Below, one piece after another: positions 1 to 7,940 of a stretch of DNA of 64,000 bases; the stretch's first letter is position 1, and each line of letters starts with the position of its first letter. The stretch spans positions 118,240 through 182,239 of the forward strand of contig NZ_JBEBOY010000003.1 of assembly GCF_040396155.1 (NCBI RefSeq), given 5' to 3'. The translations under genes were made by a program, and so were the position numbers. The DNA comes from Tissierella praeacuta_A. Its GTDB lineage: Bacteria > Bacillota > Clostridia > Tissierellales > Tissierellaceae. The notes under the pieces were generated by a model. The model saw only the letters and a program-made list of their open reading frames with translations, was not told the origin of the DNA and searched no databases.

Positions 1-680
1 AGATAGTTAATAGAATCTGATAGTTCTAGAATCTCTACTGTATTAGTATTTATATTAGATTTTTTATTAAGATTACCCTTTCGTATTTCAACAGCTGTGT
101 TTCTAATTTCTAATAAAGGACTAGTTAAAGATTTAGATAGTATAGTACTAGTTCCTAATCCAAAAAGGACTGTAAATATAGATGATATAAAGAATGATTT
201 AGTTAAGGTATCTTTAAAAATAATTGCAGATTCAGTTAAATAAGCATTATCAATATATCCTATAATTAATTTCCCTACTTCATTCTCTTCATCAAGTAAC
301 GGATAAGATTTCTCAACATACTTCCCTTCAGGAATATTGTGCATTCTCATCATCATTCTTCTATGCATTTCTCCCATTCCGCCCATGCCATTTCCGTTAC
401 TGGACGTATATAAAATATTACCATCTAAATCTCTTATTTGAATATATACATCTTCTAAAGAGGCGTAGGAGTTAATTTCCTTTTGATATAATTTATATCC
501 ATTTTTATTATATAATTCATTTATTTCATCACATATTTGTTGAAGCTTATTTTGTTGCTCTTCAGCAAGATAAATTTCAAATTTATTATTTATCATTAAA
601 TTCGATGTGAAGCTAATGATAATAGTAGAAAGAAGGATTGAAAATAGAAGGCTCAAAGTAAGCTTTTTAGAAAGTTTCAT
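1..680 (-). CDS. Sensor histidine kinase, N-terminal part (runs off the left edge)
   Basis: Membrane sensor kinase, only the first ~226 residues in the window. The minus-strand frame opens at ATG 680 behind an AGGAGG site. It begins with an N-terminal membrane segment (roughly residues 5-28), then an extracytoplasmic loop, a second membrane segment, and a HAMP-like linker with LTSPLLEIRNTAVEIRKGNL. The catalytic H-box and ATPase domain lie outside the window. The sensor loop holds an unusual Met/Gly/His-rich stretch (window ~343-410; GNGMGGMGEMHRRMMMRMH). It is probably the partner of the OmpR-type regulator at 1279-1980 on the same strand, although a small gene on the other strand separates them. 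Metal sensing is inference from the loop composition. Confidence 0.8.
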   Translation of the reverse strand, partial: MKLSKKLTLSLLFSILLSTIIISFTSNLMINNKFEIYLAEEQQNKLQQICDEINELYNKNGYKLYQKEINSYASLEDVYIQIRDLDGNILYTSSNGNGMGGMGEMHRRMMMRMHNIPEGKYVEKSYPLLDEENEVGKLIIGYIDNAYLTESAIIFKDTLTKSFFISSIFTVLFGLGTSTILSKSLTSPLLEIRNTAVEIRKGNLNKKSNINTNTVEILELSDSINY

Positions 681-881
681 ATATATTCCTCCAATAATTG
701 CCAGAAAGTAGTCTAAATCATAAATATTAGATTGTTTTGGCAATATAAAATTTATAATATATATTATAACAGTTAATTTTGAATTCATTATAAAGAAATC
801 TGAGATAATTTCATTTTTCTCCATATTTCCTTCACAATTTGTAGCTATAATAAAGCTATAAATTGAAAGGAGAGATTTATT

Positions 882-1226
882 ATGAAGAAATCATTAGTAA
901 TAGGGGCAGCAGTATTAAGTTTAGGAATTAGTTCTATAGTTTCATATGCTGATACAGCAAAAACACCAAATATAATTCCTGAAAATAAAAATACAAATTT
1001 TAGTACAGAAGATAGAGAAGCATGGTTTAAAGAAAGAAATGAATATAGAAAAGGAGAAATAAAAAATGCTCTGGAAAAGGGATTAATAACTGAGAAAGAA
1101 GCAGATGCATGGGAAGAGCATTTTGATTATATGGAAAAATTCCATAGTGAAAATGGACTTGTGCCAGGTGGCTGTCATGGAAATGGTTTTGGCAGAGGTA
1201 TGGGGATGATGGGAAGAAGTCGTTGA
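882..1226 (+). CDS. DUF2680 (YckD-like) small secreted protein
   Basis: A 114-residue exported protein. Residues 1-23 form a signal peptide ending SYADT. The middle (about 40-90) is a charged helical segment with EDREAWFKERNEYRKGEI and the pattern 'aLekGliTeeEAdaw' typical of DUF2680. The tail is rich in Gly, Met and His (GGCHGNGFGRGMGMMGRSR). The start is supported by GGAGAG 8-9 bases upstream. It is transcribed away from the adjacent sensor kinase, whose sensor loop has a similar Gly/Met/His composition, and ends at a strong hairpin terminator. The family has no established biochemical function; a role in the signal sensed by the neighbouring kinase is inference. Confidence 0.75.
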   Translation: MKKSLVIGAAVLSLGISSIVSYADTAKTPNIIPENKNTNFSTEDREAWFKERNEYRKGEIKNALEKGLITEKEADAWEEHFDYMEKFHSENGLVPGGCHGNGFGRGMGMMGRSR

Positions 1227-1243
1227 GGAAGATAAGCAAACCG

Positions 1244-1290
1244 CAATAAATCCGCTTTATTATTACAATAAAGTGGATTTATTGTTTTTC
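1244..1290. terminator. Terminator between convergent genes
   Basis: A 16-bp stem (1244-1259 with 1269-1284, one G-T pair) followed on the plus strand by TTTTTC. It ends the DUF2680 gene; its right arm also contains the stop codon of the convergent response-regulator gene, so it may serve both strands. Confidence 0.8.
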
Positions 1291-1980
1291 TATTTCAAAT
1301 TTATATCCTGCACCATAGACTGTATGAATATATTCAGGAAATCTAGGGGTGTTTTCAATTTTTTGCCTAATATTTTTTATATGAGTATCTATAGTTCTAT
1401 CAAAACCTTCATATCCAAAGCCAAGAGAAAGTTCTATTAACTGATCCCTTGAAAGAACATGGTTTATATTAGATATAAGGGCTAATAAAATTTTAAATTC
1501 ATTTGTTGTTAAGTTGATATTTTCGCTATTTTTTTTGACTATCATTTTATCCACTTCAATTTCCAAATCTCCATTATTGAAACTAAGCTTTTCTGCTGAA
1601 GGCCTAGAATTAGGATAGGCTCTTCTAAGTAATGCTTTTACTCGACTAATTAATTCCCTAGGACTGAAAGGTTTTAGTACATAATCATCAGCGCCTATTG
1701 ATAAGCCTTCAATCCTATCATCTTCATGAGTTTTCGCAGTTAACATTATAATTGGAACATCTGATATAGACCTTACTCTTTTACATACCTCTTCACCAGA
1801 AATCTTGGGTATCATCAAATCTAATATAATTAAATGAATGTCATTATTACTAAATAAATTTAAAGCAGCCTCCCCATCATAAGCTAAAAATACTTTAAAT
1901 TTTTCTCTAGATAAATATGCATTAATAACATCTGAAATATTCTTTTCATCTTCTACTAATAAAATATTTGTATAATTCAA
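1279..1980 (-). CDS. OmpR/PhoB-family response regulator
   Basis: A 233-residue two-component transcription factor. The receiver domain (1-118) has the acidic pair E10/D11, phospho-acceptor D54 in LIILDLMIP, T at LTAKT and K in VLKPF. The C-terminal winged-helix DNA-binding domain (about 130-230) carries TTNEFKILLAL and the YTVYGAGYKF ending. Translation starts at TTG 1980, preceded by GAGGTG 7 bases upstream; no ATG fits better. The gene reads towards the partial kinase at 1-680, the likely partner, but the oppositely oriented DUF2680 gene lies between them, which is unusual for such a pair. The targets are unknown. Confidence 0.9.
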   Translation of the reverse strand: MNYTNILLVEDEKNISDVINAYLSREKFKVFLAYDGEAALNLFSNNDIHLIILDLMIPKISGEEVCKRVRSISDVPIIMLTAKTHEDDRIEGLSIGADDYVLKPFSPRELISRVKALLRRAYPNSRPSAEKLSFNNGDLEIEVDKMIVKKNSENINLTTNEFKILLALISNINHVLSRDQLIELSLGFGYEGFDRTIDTHIKNIRQKIENTPRFPEYIHTVYGAGYKFEIEKQ

Positions 1981-2661
1981 GTTTAATCACCTCATAATCA
2001 TATTACCCAAAAGAATAATAAAAAGATAGAAAAAAATAAAAAAATGATATGAGATAATTCAGATATGACAGAAAACAATAATAAAAGAAAGATTTCTGAT
2101 ATAATTTTAGTGAACCAAAGCAAACAAGAATATCGGAGGGATATTTCTTATGAAATTAATTATGATAGAAGAGATAAGGTTTTATCAAAGAGTAGTCAAA
2201 TATGCTATTAAATATAATAATAACCTTTAGCGTACAAAGATTTTTTTGTTTTTTCTACTATCTACTTGATAGGAGCATGTTCATTTAGGTTCTAGTATTG
2301 TGTTTATGAAATAATTAAATATTGACAGAATAAAGAAATTCTTGGATAAAAGAAATTTCACCCAAGGATTTCTTGTTATTGAATCATAATACTTATTTAC
2401 ATAATATTACCATATAAAATTCGAGTATCTCCATAAGGATAATAAAATGGCTTTCAATTTAAACCATAAATTATTGAACTTACGTCAATATACCATATTT
2501 AAAATTAAAGGATTCAAAAATCTTCTTAAATATTAATAATTTAATTGACAACGAATATCTGGTAATTAGGAAACTTGTCAATTAAGTTTATCAAATGAAA
2601 GCACCATTCAAATTTATTAAATCAAGATAAAAATTTTATAAATTTCATCTAATTTGTAAAA
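1981..2661. other. Intergenic region with transposase relic and weak hairpin
   Basis: This 680-bp stretch holds the promoter side of the regulator gene, a transposase N-terminal relic (2150-2230), and an imperfect inverted repeat at 2333-2345 / 2362-2374. The rest (about 2390-2660) is AT-rich with no convincing gene in either strand. Confidence 0.5.
2150..2230 (+). pseudogene. Transposase N-terminal relic
   Basis: A 26-codon frame beginning at ATG 2150 behind CGGAGGG. It encodes MIEEIRFYQRVVKYAIKYNN, matching the usual start of helix-turn-helix/DDE transposases of clostridial insertion sequences (…EEIRxRQRVVKYaiKh…). It stops at TAG 2228-2230, where an intact transposase would continue for ~300 residues. 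A C-terminal transposase relic in the same orientation lies at about 3855-4131; the two may be the ends of one element disrupted by the DNA between them. Confidence 0.5.
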
Positions 2662-3294
2662 TTACCATGTTACTATATTACTAACATGTATAGTACCATA
2701 ATCAAGTTTTGATCCTAGAGATGTCCCAAATGTAGCATTCAGACGATAATTTCCATAAAATTCTATTGCTTCTCCGCTATTTTTATATGAATATCCTGTT
2801 CTAATATTATTAACTTTTATATTCCATGCACTACCAAAGTTAGCATAAACACTTATATTAGGATTACCTTGTGCAGTTAATGTTCCATCAGAATTCTTCA
2901 TATAAGATACACTCATAGATGTTATCCATTCTTGCGCTCGTCTATTTTCTATATCATATCCATAATAACCAGTTACAAATTCGCGTTTAACATCAGAAGA
3001 TATATCATAAATCTGATGCTTAATGATTTCTTCGCTATAAACCAAAAATAAATTATTCTCCTTCAATAAATTATTAACTTGACCATATTCACATTCAAAT
3101 AATTTGTTTTTTATTTCTTCACTATCAACTAAGTCTCCCAAACTATCTACAGCTATTATTTCAGAAATATTTTTATCAGAAATATAATTTTCTAAACTCT
3201 TAGTTTCTGAATTAACACCAAAATTTGCAAAAACAATAAAAGCTAAAAATATAATAATAACACTGCATAATAACAAAACAACAATTTTTTTCAT
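2662..3294 (-). CDS. Hypothetical exported protein
   Basis: A 210-residue protein I do not recognise. Residues 1-24 form a hydrophobic signal peptide or membrane anchor (MKKIVVLLLCSVIIIFLAF). Residues 30-95 are acidic and helical; residues 105-210 look like a beta-rich extracytoplasmic domain with many Tyr, Asn and Gly (e.g. EFYGNYRLNATFGTSLGSKL). The ATG is preceded by AGAGGG. It is an isolated gene amid transposase debris, consistent with recent acquisition. About 115 bp upstream is a run of eight G (on its coding strand), a feature shared with the secreted-protein gene at 27754. Confidence 0.6.
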   Translation of the reverse strand: MKKIVVLLLCSVIIIFLAFIVFANFGVNSETKSLENYISDKNISEIIAVDSLGDLVDSEEIKNKLFECEYGQVNNLLKENNLFLVYSEEIIKHQIYDISSDVKREFVTGYYGYDIENRRAQEWITSMSVSYMKNSDGTLTAQGNPNISVYANFGSAWNIKVNNIRTGYSYKNSGEAIEFYGNYRLNATFGTSLGSKLDYGTIHVSNIVTW

Positions 3295-3408
3295 AAAATT
3301 TCCCTCTTAAATTTTCATTTCAAAAAACTTATTTCTTTCTTATTCTTAATAGAAGAATTAAATTAGGAATATTAAATTTAAAAAATAAAACTATTTCTGC
3401 TTCTCTTT

Positions 3409-3416
3409 CCCCCCCC
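3409..3416 (-). other. Eight-base G tract upstream of exported-protein gene
   Basis: On the minus strand the sequence reads TTAAGGGGGGGGAAAG about 115 bp upstream of the gene starting at 3294. An eight-G run is rare in this AT-rich DNA. A matching tract (AAAAGGGGGGGGAAAAG) lies upstream of the gene at 27754. Function unknown. Confidence 0.4.
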
Positions 3417-3562
3417 TTAAGTGTATTAACAATACCATAAACTACAATTTAAGTAAACCTTATTTTAAAGATATTTTTATATATTGATTATAGCCAACCT
3501 TCCAGTGGTAATTTTCTACTGGTTATTTTAAATCATCTTCTAAGTCTCCATCCTCATTATAG

Positions 3563-3780
3563 GTATTAATTAAATTCCATATCATCAAGTTTTAATTTTT
3601 GTTGTATTTCTCCTAATTTACTGCCAAAATCAGTAAGCCATCTGTTTACGAATGCTTTATCTAACATAAATACTGTATCATCTATAAGTTTTTCATCAAC
3701 TTGTTCTTCTCATCTTTTATTGTATATTTATCTACTTCAGCAATTGATTTTTCAATTTATTCTCTTGTTTAAACAGGAAA
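3563..3780 (-). pseudogene. Decayed gene fragment of unknown family
   Basis: On the minus strand, two adjacent frames join across a frameshift near 3705. The first has IEKSIAEVDKYTIKDE; the second has EQVDEKLIDDTVFMLDKAF followed by VNRWLTDFGSKLGEIQQKL and a stop near 3566. There is no start codon or ribosome site. The hydrophilic, helix-like composition suggests the C-terminus of a real gene now broken. I do not recognise the family. Confidence 0.35.
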
Positions 3781-3854
3781 ATTCTACCCACTTTTTATGA
3801 GATATATAATAATCTTTATCTGTGAAATATGATTTATTTGTCATGACTTGAACT

Positions 3855-4131
3855 AGCAAGTAGAAAATCAAAGTTTGAAAAGTATTTAGAAAAAATGAAT
3901 ATAAAGCATAAACGTGTTTGTCCTTACTTACCATGGCAAAATGGTATAGTAGAAAGTCATAGGATAGATAATAAGTTGTTTTACAGTGAGAGACGATTTG
4001 CAAGTTACAAACAAATGCTAAAAGTGTTTAGAAGATATATTAAGAGATATAATAATATAGCAAGAAAAGTTCTTAATTTTATGACTCTAAATGAAATGGT
4101 TGAGGACCATAACTTTAAAAATGATGATTAA
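3855..4131 (+). pseudogene. Transposase C-terminal relic (DDE integrase core end)
   Basis: The frame runs from about codon AGT at 3855 through SRKSKFEKYLEKMNIKHKRV, CPYLPWQNGIVESHRIDNKL and RYNNIARKVLNFMTLNEMV to the stop at 4129-4131. This matches the last ~90 residues of clostridial DDE transposases (…KHKrirPytPwhNGkVErsHR.Dn…RYNn…r.L…sP.E…). The N-terminal DNA-binding region and the first catalytic Asp residues are missing, so it cannot be active. An ATG at 3895 inside it has no ribosome site. Confidence 0.7.
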
Positions 4132-4141
4132 GATAATATTT

Positions 4142-4200
4142 CTAATAGTTATTTAATCAAGGACCGCTGTCGATTTCCTCCTTGACAAAATAACTATTAG
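4142..4200. repeat. Inverted repeat after transposase relic
   Basis: A 22-bp inverted repeat (4142-4163 with 4179-4200, two mismatches) immediately downstream of the transposase stop codon. It could be part of the element's end or a terminator, but no clear T tract follows. Which of the two it is cannot be decided here. Confidence 0.45.
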
Positions 4201-4339
4201 AGATTTAGTGAATTCACAACATTATTAGAATAATTATAAGGTGATATTATCAAAAGTTAATTATAGAAAAATAAAAAAACACTTTATTTTTATGAACTAT
4301 TATGCTATACTTGAATATAATATTTAAAACATACTAAAA

Positions 4340-4606
4340 TGCTATGAATTGGTAAAGTAAATTATAGAGAGTATCCAAGAGAGGATTCTATTGGTGGGAA
4401 GAATCTATACTATATATATTTGAAGTGCACCAAGGAGCATGGAGTCGAAAATGTTAGTAGACTTATACGGTGGTTCCCGTTATAGAACTAGAGTATGAAA
4501 GTACTTGAATTGAGCTGGGGATTATTATTTCCTCAAGCAGAGTGGGACCGCGAAATTTACCTTTTGCCTCTGTATATTTATATATACATGGGCAAAAGGT
4601 TTTTTT
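4340..4606 (+). promoter_or_regulatory. Cysteine T-box riboswitch
   Basis: tRNA-sensing leader of the cysK-cysE operon. The conserved T-box bulge AGAGTGGGACCGCG is at 4539-4552. The intrinsic terminator is the stem 4560-4568 / 4591-4599 followed by seven T. The specifier loop reads GAAGTGCACC with a TGC (Cys) codon at 4426-4428. Uncharged tRNA-Cys is expected to stabilise the antiterminator and switch on cysteine synthesis. Specifier and gene content agree. Confidence 0.9.
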
Positions 4607-4782
4607 ATTTAGTCCCTAAATATATGAAGAAGGTGATAAAAATGTTAGAGGAATTTTACCCATAGATGAGGATAAACTAGTAGTATGCTTTTCTTTATAA
4701 GGAACTAAAGACTCCAGTATTTTATGGTTTTAAATTATTAATTATCAAATTATGCATTGAATAAAAAAGGGAGGTATATAAA
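4607..4782 (+). other. Leader region with aborted small frame
   Basis: Between the T-box terminator and cysK lies a short frame at about 4642 (GAAGGTGAT…ATG, then MLEEFYP and a stop). It may be a relic of a lost first gene of the operon. The remainder has no recognisable feature except the GGGAGG ribosome site of cysK. Confidence 0.3.
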
Positions 4783-5700
4783 ATGATATTAAACAATATT
4801 GGAGAAGCAGTAGGAAAGACACCGATTGTAAGATTGAATAAAATTAAAGAGGAAGGCTCAGCAGAAATACTTGTAAAAATTGAGTCATTTAATCCTTCAG
4901 GAAGTGTAAAGGATAGAGCGGCTTTATATATGATAGAAGCAGCAGAAAGAGAAGGAATTTTAACTAAAGGTGGTACTATAATTGAACCTACTAGCGGAAA
5001 TACAGGTGTTGGTTTGGCTATGATGGGAGCTGCAAAAGGATATAATGTAATTTTAGTTATGCCAGACACTATGAGTATTGAGAGAAGAAAACTAATGCAA
5101 GCTTATGGTGCAAAAATTATACTGACGGAAGGAAAATATGGTATGGCAGGTTCAGTGGAATTGGCAAATCAATTAGCTAAAGATAAAAACTATTTTATGC
5201 CGAATCAGTTCGCAAATAAAAATAATTTAACAGCTCATTATGAAACAACAGGAGTTGAAATACTTCAAGCTACTGATGGAAACATAGATGCATTTATAGC
5301 AGGAGTTGGAACAGGTGGAACTGTATCAGGAACAGGTAAAAGATTGAAAGAGTATAACAAAGATATATTGGTAGTGGCAGTTCAACCAGATAAATCTCCA
5401 GTTTTAACAGGAGGTAAACCAAATGGTCATAAAATACAAGGAATAGGTGCAAACTTTATACCAGATATATTTGATAATGACATAGTAGATGAAATACTAG
5501 ATATTGATGAAGAAACAGCATATTCATATGCTAAAAGATTAGCAGCAGAAGAGGGAATCCTAGTTGGAATTTCAGCAGGGGCAAATGTTGCTGCTGCAAA
5601 TATAATAGCAAAAAGACTAGGTGAAGGTAAAAAGGTGTTGACTATTCTTCCAGATACTGGAGAAAGGTATTTATCTATAGACTTATTTAATGGAGAGTGA
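4783..5700 (+). CDS. cysK: Cysteine synthase A (O-acetylserine sulfhydrylase)
   Basis: Converts O-acetyl-L-serine and sulfide to L-cysteine and acetate, using pyridoxal phosphate. The 305 residues match the family length. K43 in NPSGSVKDRA is the Schiff-base lysine; TSGNTGVGLA binds the substrate carboxylate and GVGTGGTVSGTG binds the cofactor phosphate; a Ser in LVGISAGA contacts the pyridine nitrogen. The start is fixed by GGGAGG before the ATG. It is first in the operon with cysE (4-bp gap to the preferred cysE start) and lies downstream of a cysteine-specific T-box, so expression should rise on cysteine starvation. Confidence 0.95.
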   Translation: MILNNIGEAVGKTPIVRLNKIKEEGSAEILVKIESFNPSGSVKDRAALYMIEAAEREGILTKGGTIIEPTSGNTGVGLAMMGAAKGYNVILVMPDTMSIERRKLMQAYGAKIILTEGKYGMAGSVELANQLAKDKNYFMPNQFANKNNLTAHYETTGVEILQATDGNIDAFIAGVGTGGTVSGTGKRLKEYNKDILVVAVQPDKSPVLTGGKPNGHKIQGIGANFIPDIFDNDIVDEILDIDEETAYSYAKRLAAEEGILVGISAGANVAAANIIAKRLGEGKKVLTILPDTGERYLSIDLFNGE

Positions 5701-5704
5701 TTCT

Positions 5705-6247
5705 ATGTTTAAGTATCTCATAGAAGAAGCAAATAATATATTAGAAAAAGATCCTGCAGCTAAAAATCTTTTTACAGCTATGTTTTTCTATCCAAGTCTA
5801 AAGGCAATAATTTATCATAAGATTGCATATAAACTGTATGAGAGAAAAAGATTCGTACTTTCTTGGATGATATCACAACGAGCTAGAAGAATAACTGGAA
5901 TTGAGATACATCCAGGAGCTAAAATTGGAAAAAAATTATTTATAGATCATGGAATGGGTGTAGTAATAGGTGAAACTGCAGAAGTAGGAGATAATGTGTT
6001 GATGTATCATGGTGTAACACTTGGCGGAATAGGCGGTGAAAAAGGTACTAAAAGACATCCTACTATAGAAGATGATGTTATAATTGGTGCAGGCGCTAAG
6101 ATATTAGGTCCTATAACTATTGGGAGAGGAGCTAAAATTGGTGCAAATTCCGTAGTCTTAGACGATGTGCCACCATATTCTACAGCAGTTGGTGCTCCAG
6201 CAAGAGTAGTTCGAAAAAAATATAATGCCTATATTTACGTTGTATAA
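5705..6247 (+). CDS. cysE: Serine O-acetyltransferase
   Basis: Makes O-acetylserine from serine and acetyl-CoA, the substrate of the preceding cysK product. About 180 residues, the short form of the family without the long N-terminal extension of the enterobacterial enzyme. An N-terminal helical region (1-60) is followed by left-handed beta-helix hexapeptides: IHPGAKIGKKLFIDHGMGVV, IGETAEVGDNV, HGVTLGGIG, HPTIEDDVIIGAGA, IGRGAKIGANS. Catalytic Asp/His lie in IDHGMG and YHGVTLG. The preferred start is ATG 5705 (GGAGAG upstream); an in-frame ATG at 5690 overlaps cysK and lacks a site. The C-terminus (RKKYNAYIYVV) is short. Confidence 0.93.
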   Translation: MFKYLIEEANNILEKDPAAKNLFTAMFFYPSLKAIIYHKIAYKLYERKRFVLSWMISQRARRITGIEIHPGAKIGKKLFIDHGMGVVIGETAEVGDNVLMYHGVTLGGIGGEKGTKRHPTIEDDVIIGAGAKILGPITIGRGAKIGANSVVLDDVPPYSTAVGAPARVVRKKYNAYIYVV

Positions 6248-6299
6248 ATCTGATTAAATATATTTTCTGTTTACAATATAAAAATCTAGAGTATAATAT

Positions 6300-6530
6300 A
6301 TAATAAGAGCAATGAACAAGAGTAGTAATCATAAAAAAGGTCTAAAGCGAACTAGGAATAGTGAGAGCCTAGTGATACTGTTATGATGAATGGACTTGTG
6401 AGTTTATATCTGAAATAAGTAAGATATAGGATTTATCCACCTTACAGGATTAAAGCCGGCTTTTAGCAAGAAGAGTGGTACCGCGGAATTATCCTTTCGT
6501 CTCTTTAATCAGAGATGAAAGGTTTTTTTT
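6300..6530 (+). promoter_or_regulatory. Tryptophan T-box riboswitch
   Basis: tRNA-sensing leader of trpS. The T-box core AGAGTGGTACCGCGG is at 6472-6486. The terminator stem is 6493-6504 / 6511-6522 followed by eight T. The specifier region GATGAATGGACTTG offers TGG (Trp) at 6391-6393, agreeing with the downstream gene. Unusually, about 400 bp of repeats lie between this terminator and the trpS start. Confidence 0.9.
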
Positions 6531-6797
6531 ATGACCTAACTTAGCGAACGTAGTGAGCTTTAGTAGGTCAAACGCAACGAACGCCAAATTCATGCGAATG
6601 ATAATGAGCAAATGAATTTGTGCAGTGAGACTGCGGGAAATGACCTAACTTAGCGAACGTAGTGAGCTTTAGTAGGTCAAACGCAACGAACGCCAAATTC
6701 ATGCGAATGATAATGAGCAAATGAATTTGTGCAGTGAGACTGCGGGAAATGACCTAACTTAGCGAACGTAGTGAGCTTTAGTAGGTCAAACGCAATG
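6531..6797. repeat. Tandem 109-bp hairpin-rich repeats
   Basis: Copies start at 6531, 6640 and 6749 with an exact 109-bp period; the first two are essentially identical and the third diverges after ~49 bp. Each full unit carries three nested inverted repeats: GACCTAA…GTAGGTC (6533-6569), AAATTCAT…ATGAATTT (6586-6619) and GCAGTGAGACTGC (6622-6634). The inner parts read GCGAACGTAGTGAGC. They lie in the transcribed region between the Trp T-box terminator and trpS. Confidence 0.9.
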
Positions 6798-6846
6798 AGC
6801 ACCAACCTTAATGTAGAATTTATCATTGGGAGTGTCCGTTAGGACC

Positions 6847-6894
6847 AAATCTATACGAGCGTAGCGAGTAAATAGATTTGAGTTGCGAAACTGC
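6847..6894. repeat. Diverged hairpin copy related to the 109-bp repeats
   Basis: AAATCTAT (6847-6854) pairs with ATAGATTT (6872-6879) around ACGAGCGTAGCGAGT, followed by AGTTGCGAAACT. The architecture equals hairpins 2 and 3 of the 109-bp unit, but the stem bases differ on both sides in a compensatory way, indicating conserved structure rather than sequence. Confidence 0.6.
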
Positions 6895-6937
6895 GAGAAG
6901 CTATTTAAATTATAAATTAGTGAAAGGAGATATTTAT

Positions 6938-7930
6938 ATGGAAAAGAAAACTGTATTTAGTGGAGTGCAACCATCAGGAGCATTGACTATTGGAAATTAT
7001 ATAGGAGCTATAAAAAATTGGGTAGACTTACAAGAAGAATATGATTGCTACTATTGTATTGTTGATATGCATGCTATTACAGTACCTCAAGTACCAAAGG
7101 ATCTTAGAAAAAATACATTAGAGGTATTGGCATTATATTTAGCTTGTGGAATGGACCCAGAAAAATCCACGATATTTATTCAGTCCCATGTGCCAGCTCA
7201 TGCAGAATTAACCTGGGTATTAAATAGTATATCATATATGGGGCAACTAAATAGAATGACTCAATATAAAGAAAAATCTAGAAGATCAGAGGAAAATTTA
7301 AATGCTGCTTTATTTACTTATCCAGTTTTGATGGCAGCAGATATACTTTTATATCAGGCTGATTTAGTACCAGTAGGGGAAGATCAAAAGCAACATTTAG
7401 AGTTAGCTAGAGATTTGGCTGTTAGGTTTAATAATAAATATAGTGATACTTTTAAAGTTCCAGAACCTTTAATCAAGGAATTCGGAGCAAAAATAATGAG
7501 TCTTCAAAATCCAGAAGCAAAAATGAGTAAATCAGATTCAGATGAAAATGGATATATATTGATTTTAGATAATAAAGATGCCATAAGAAGGAAGATAAAA
7601 AGAGCAGTTACAGATTCCTTAGGTGTAATGTCTTATAATGATGACCAATCTGGATTAAAAAATTTATTAACAATTTATAGCATATTTTCAAAGGAAGAAA
7701 TATCAGAAATAGTAAACCGCTATGAAGGGCAAGGCTATGGAAAATTCAAAGATGATTTAGCTGAAGTAGTTGTAGAAGGTCTTTCACCAGTTCATGATAA
7801 ATTTGAATATTTAGTGAAGAATAAGGATTATTTAGAGAAGGTATATAAAGAAGGAGCCGAAAAAGCTGAATATCAAGCCATGAAGACACTTAGAAAGGTA
7901 TATAAAAAGGTAGGATTTATACCAAGATAG
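6938..7930 (+). CDS. trpS: Tryptophanyl-tRNA synthetase
   Basis: Class Ic aminoacyl-tRNA synthetase that charges tRNA-Trp. The 330 residues match the bacterial length. The HIGH-like signature is in GVQPSGALTIGNYIGAI (near the N-terminus), the tryptophan/AMP site in DLVPVGEDQKQHLELARD, and the KMSKS loop in AKMSKSDSD. The start is ATG 6938 behind GAAAGGAG; a longer frame from 6878 would run through repeat sequence and has no ribosome site. Controlled by the upstream Trp T-box. The next gene begins 10 bp downstream and is probably co-transcribed. Confidence 0.96.
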   Translation: MEKKTVFSGVQPSGALTIGNYIGAIKNWVDLQEEYDCYYCIVDMHAITVPQVPKDLRKNTLEVLALYLACGMDPEKSTIFIQSHVPAHAELTWVLNSISYMGQLNRMTQYKEKSRRSEENLNAALFTYPVLMAADILLYQADLVPVGEDQKQHLELARDLAVRFNNKYSDTFKVPEPLIKEFGAKIMSLQNPEAKMSKSDSDENGYILILDNKDAIRRKIKRAVTDSLGVMSYNDDQSGLKNLLTIYSIFSKEEISEIVNRYEGQGYGKFKDDLAEVVVEGLSPVHDKFEYLVKNKDYLEKVYKEGAEKAEYQAMKTLRKVYKKVGFIPR

Positions 7931-7940
7931 GAGTGGATTT

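Noticed and set aside
3752..4003. Minus-strand 83-codon frame over the transposase relic
   Set aside because: It runs antisense through recognisable transposase coding sequence and has no supporting motif.
4722..5069. Long minus-strand open frame opposite cysK
   Set aside because: It is the antisense shadow of a strongly conserved gene and has no ribosome site.
6531..6797. Regular repeats considered as a CRISPR array
   Set aside because: Period is 109 bp with the whole unit repeated; there are no short repeats separated by unique spacers and no cas genes.
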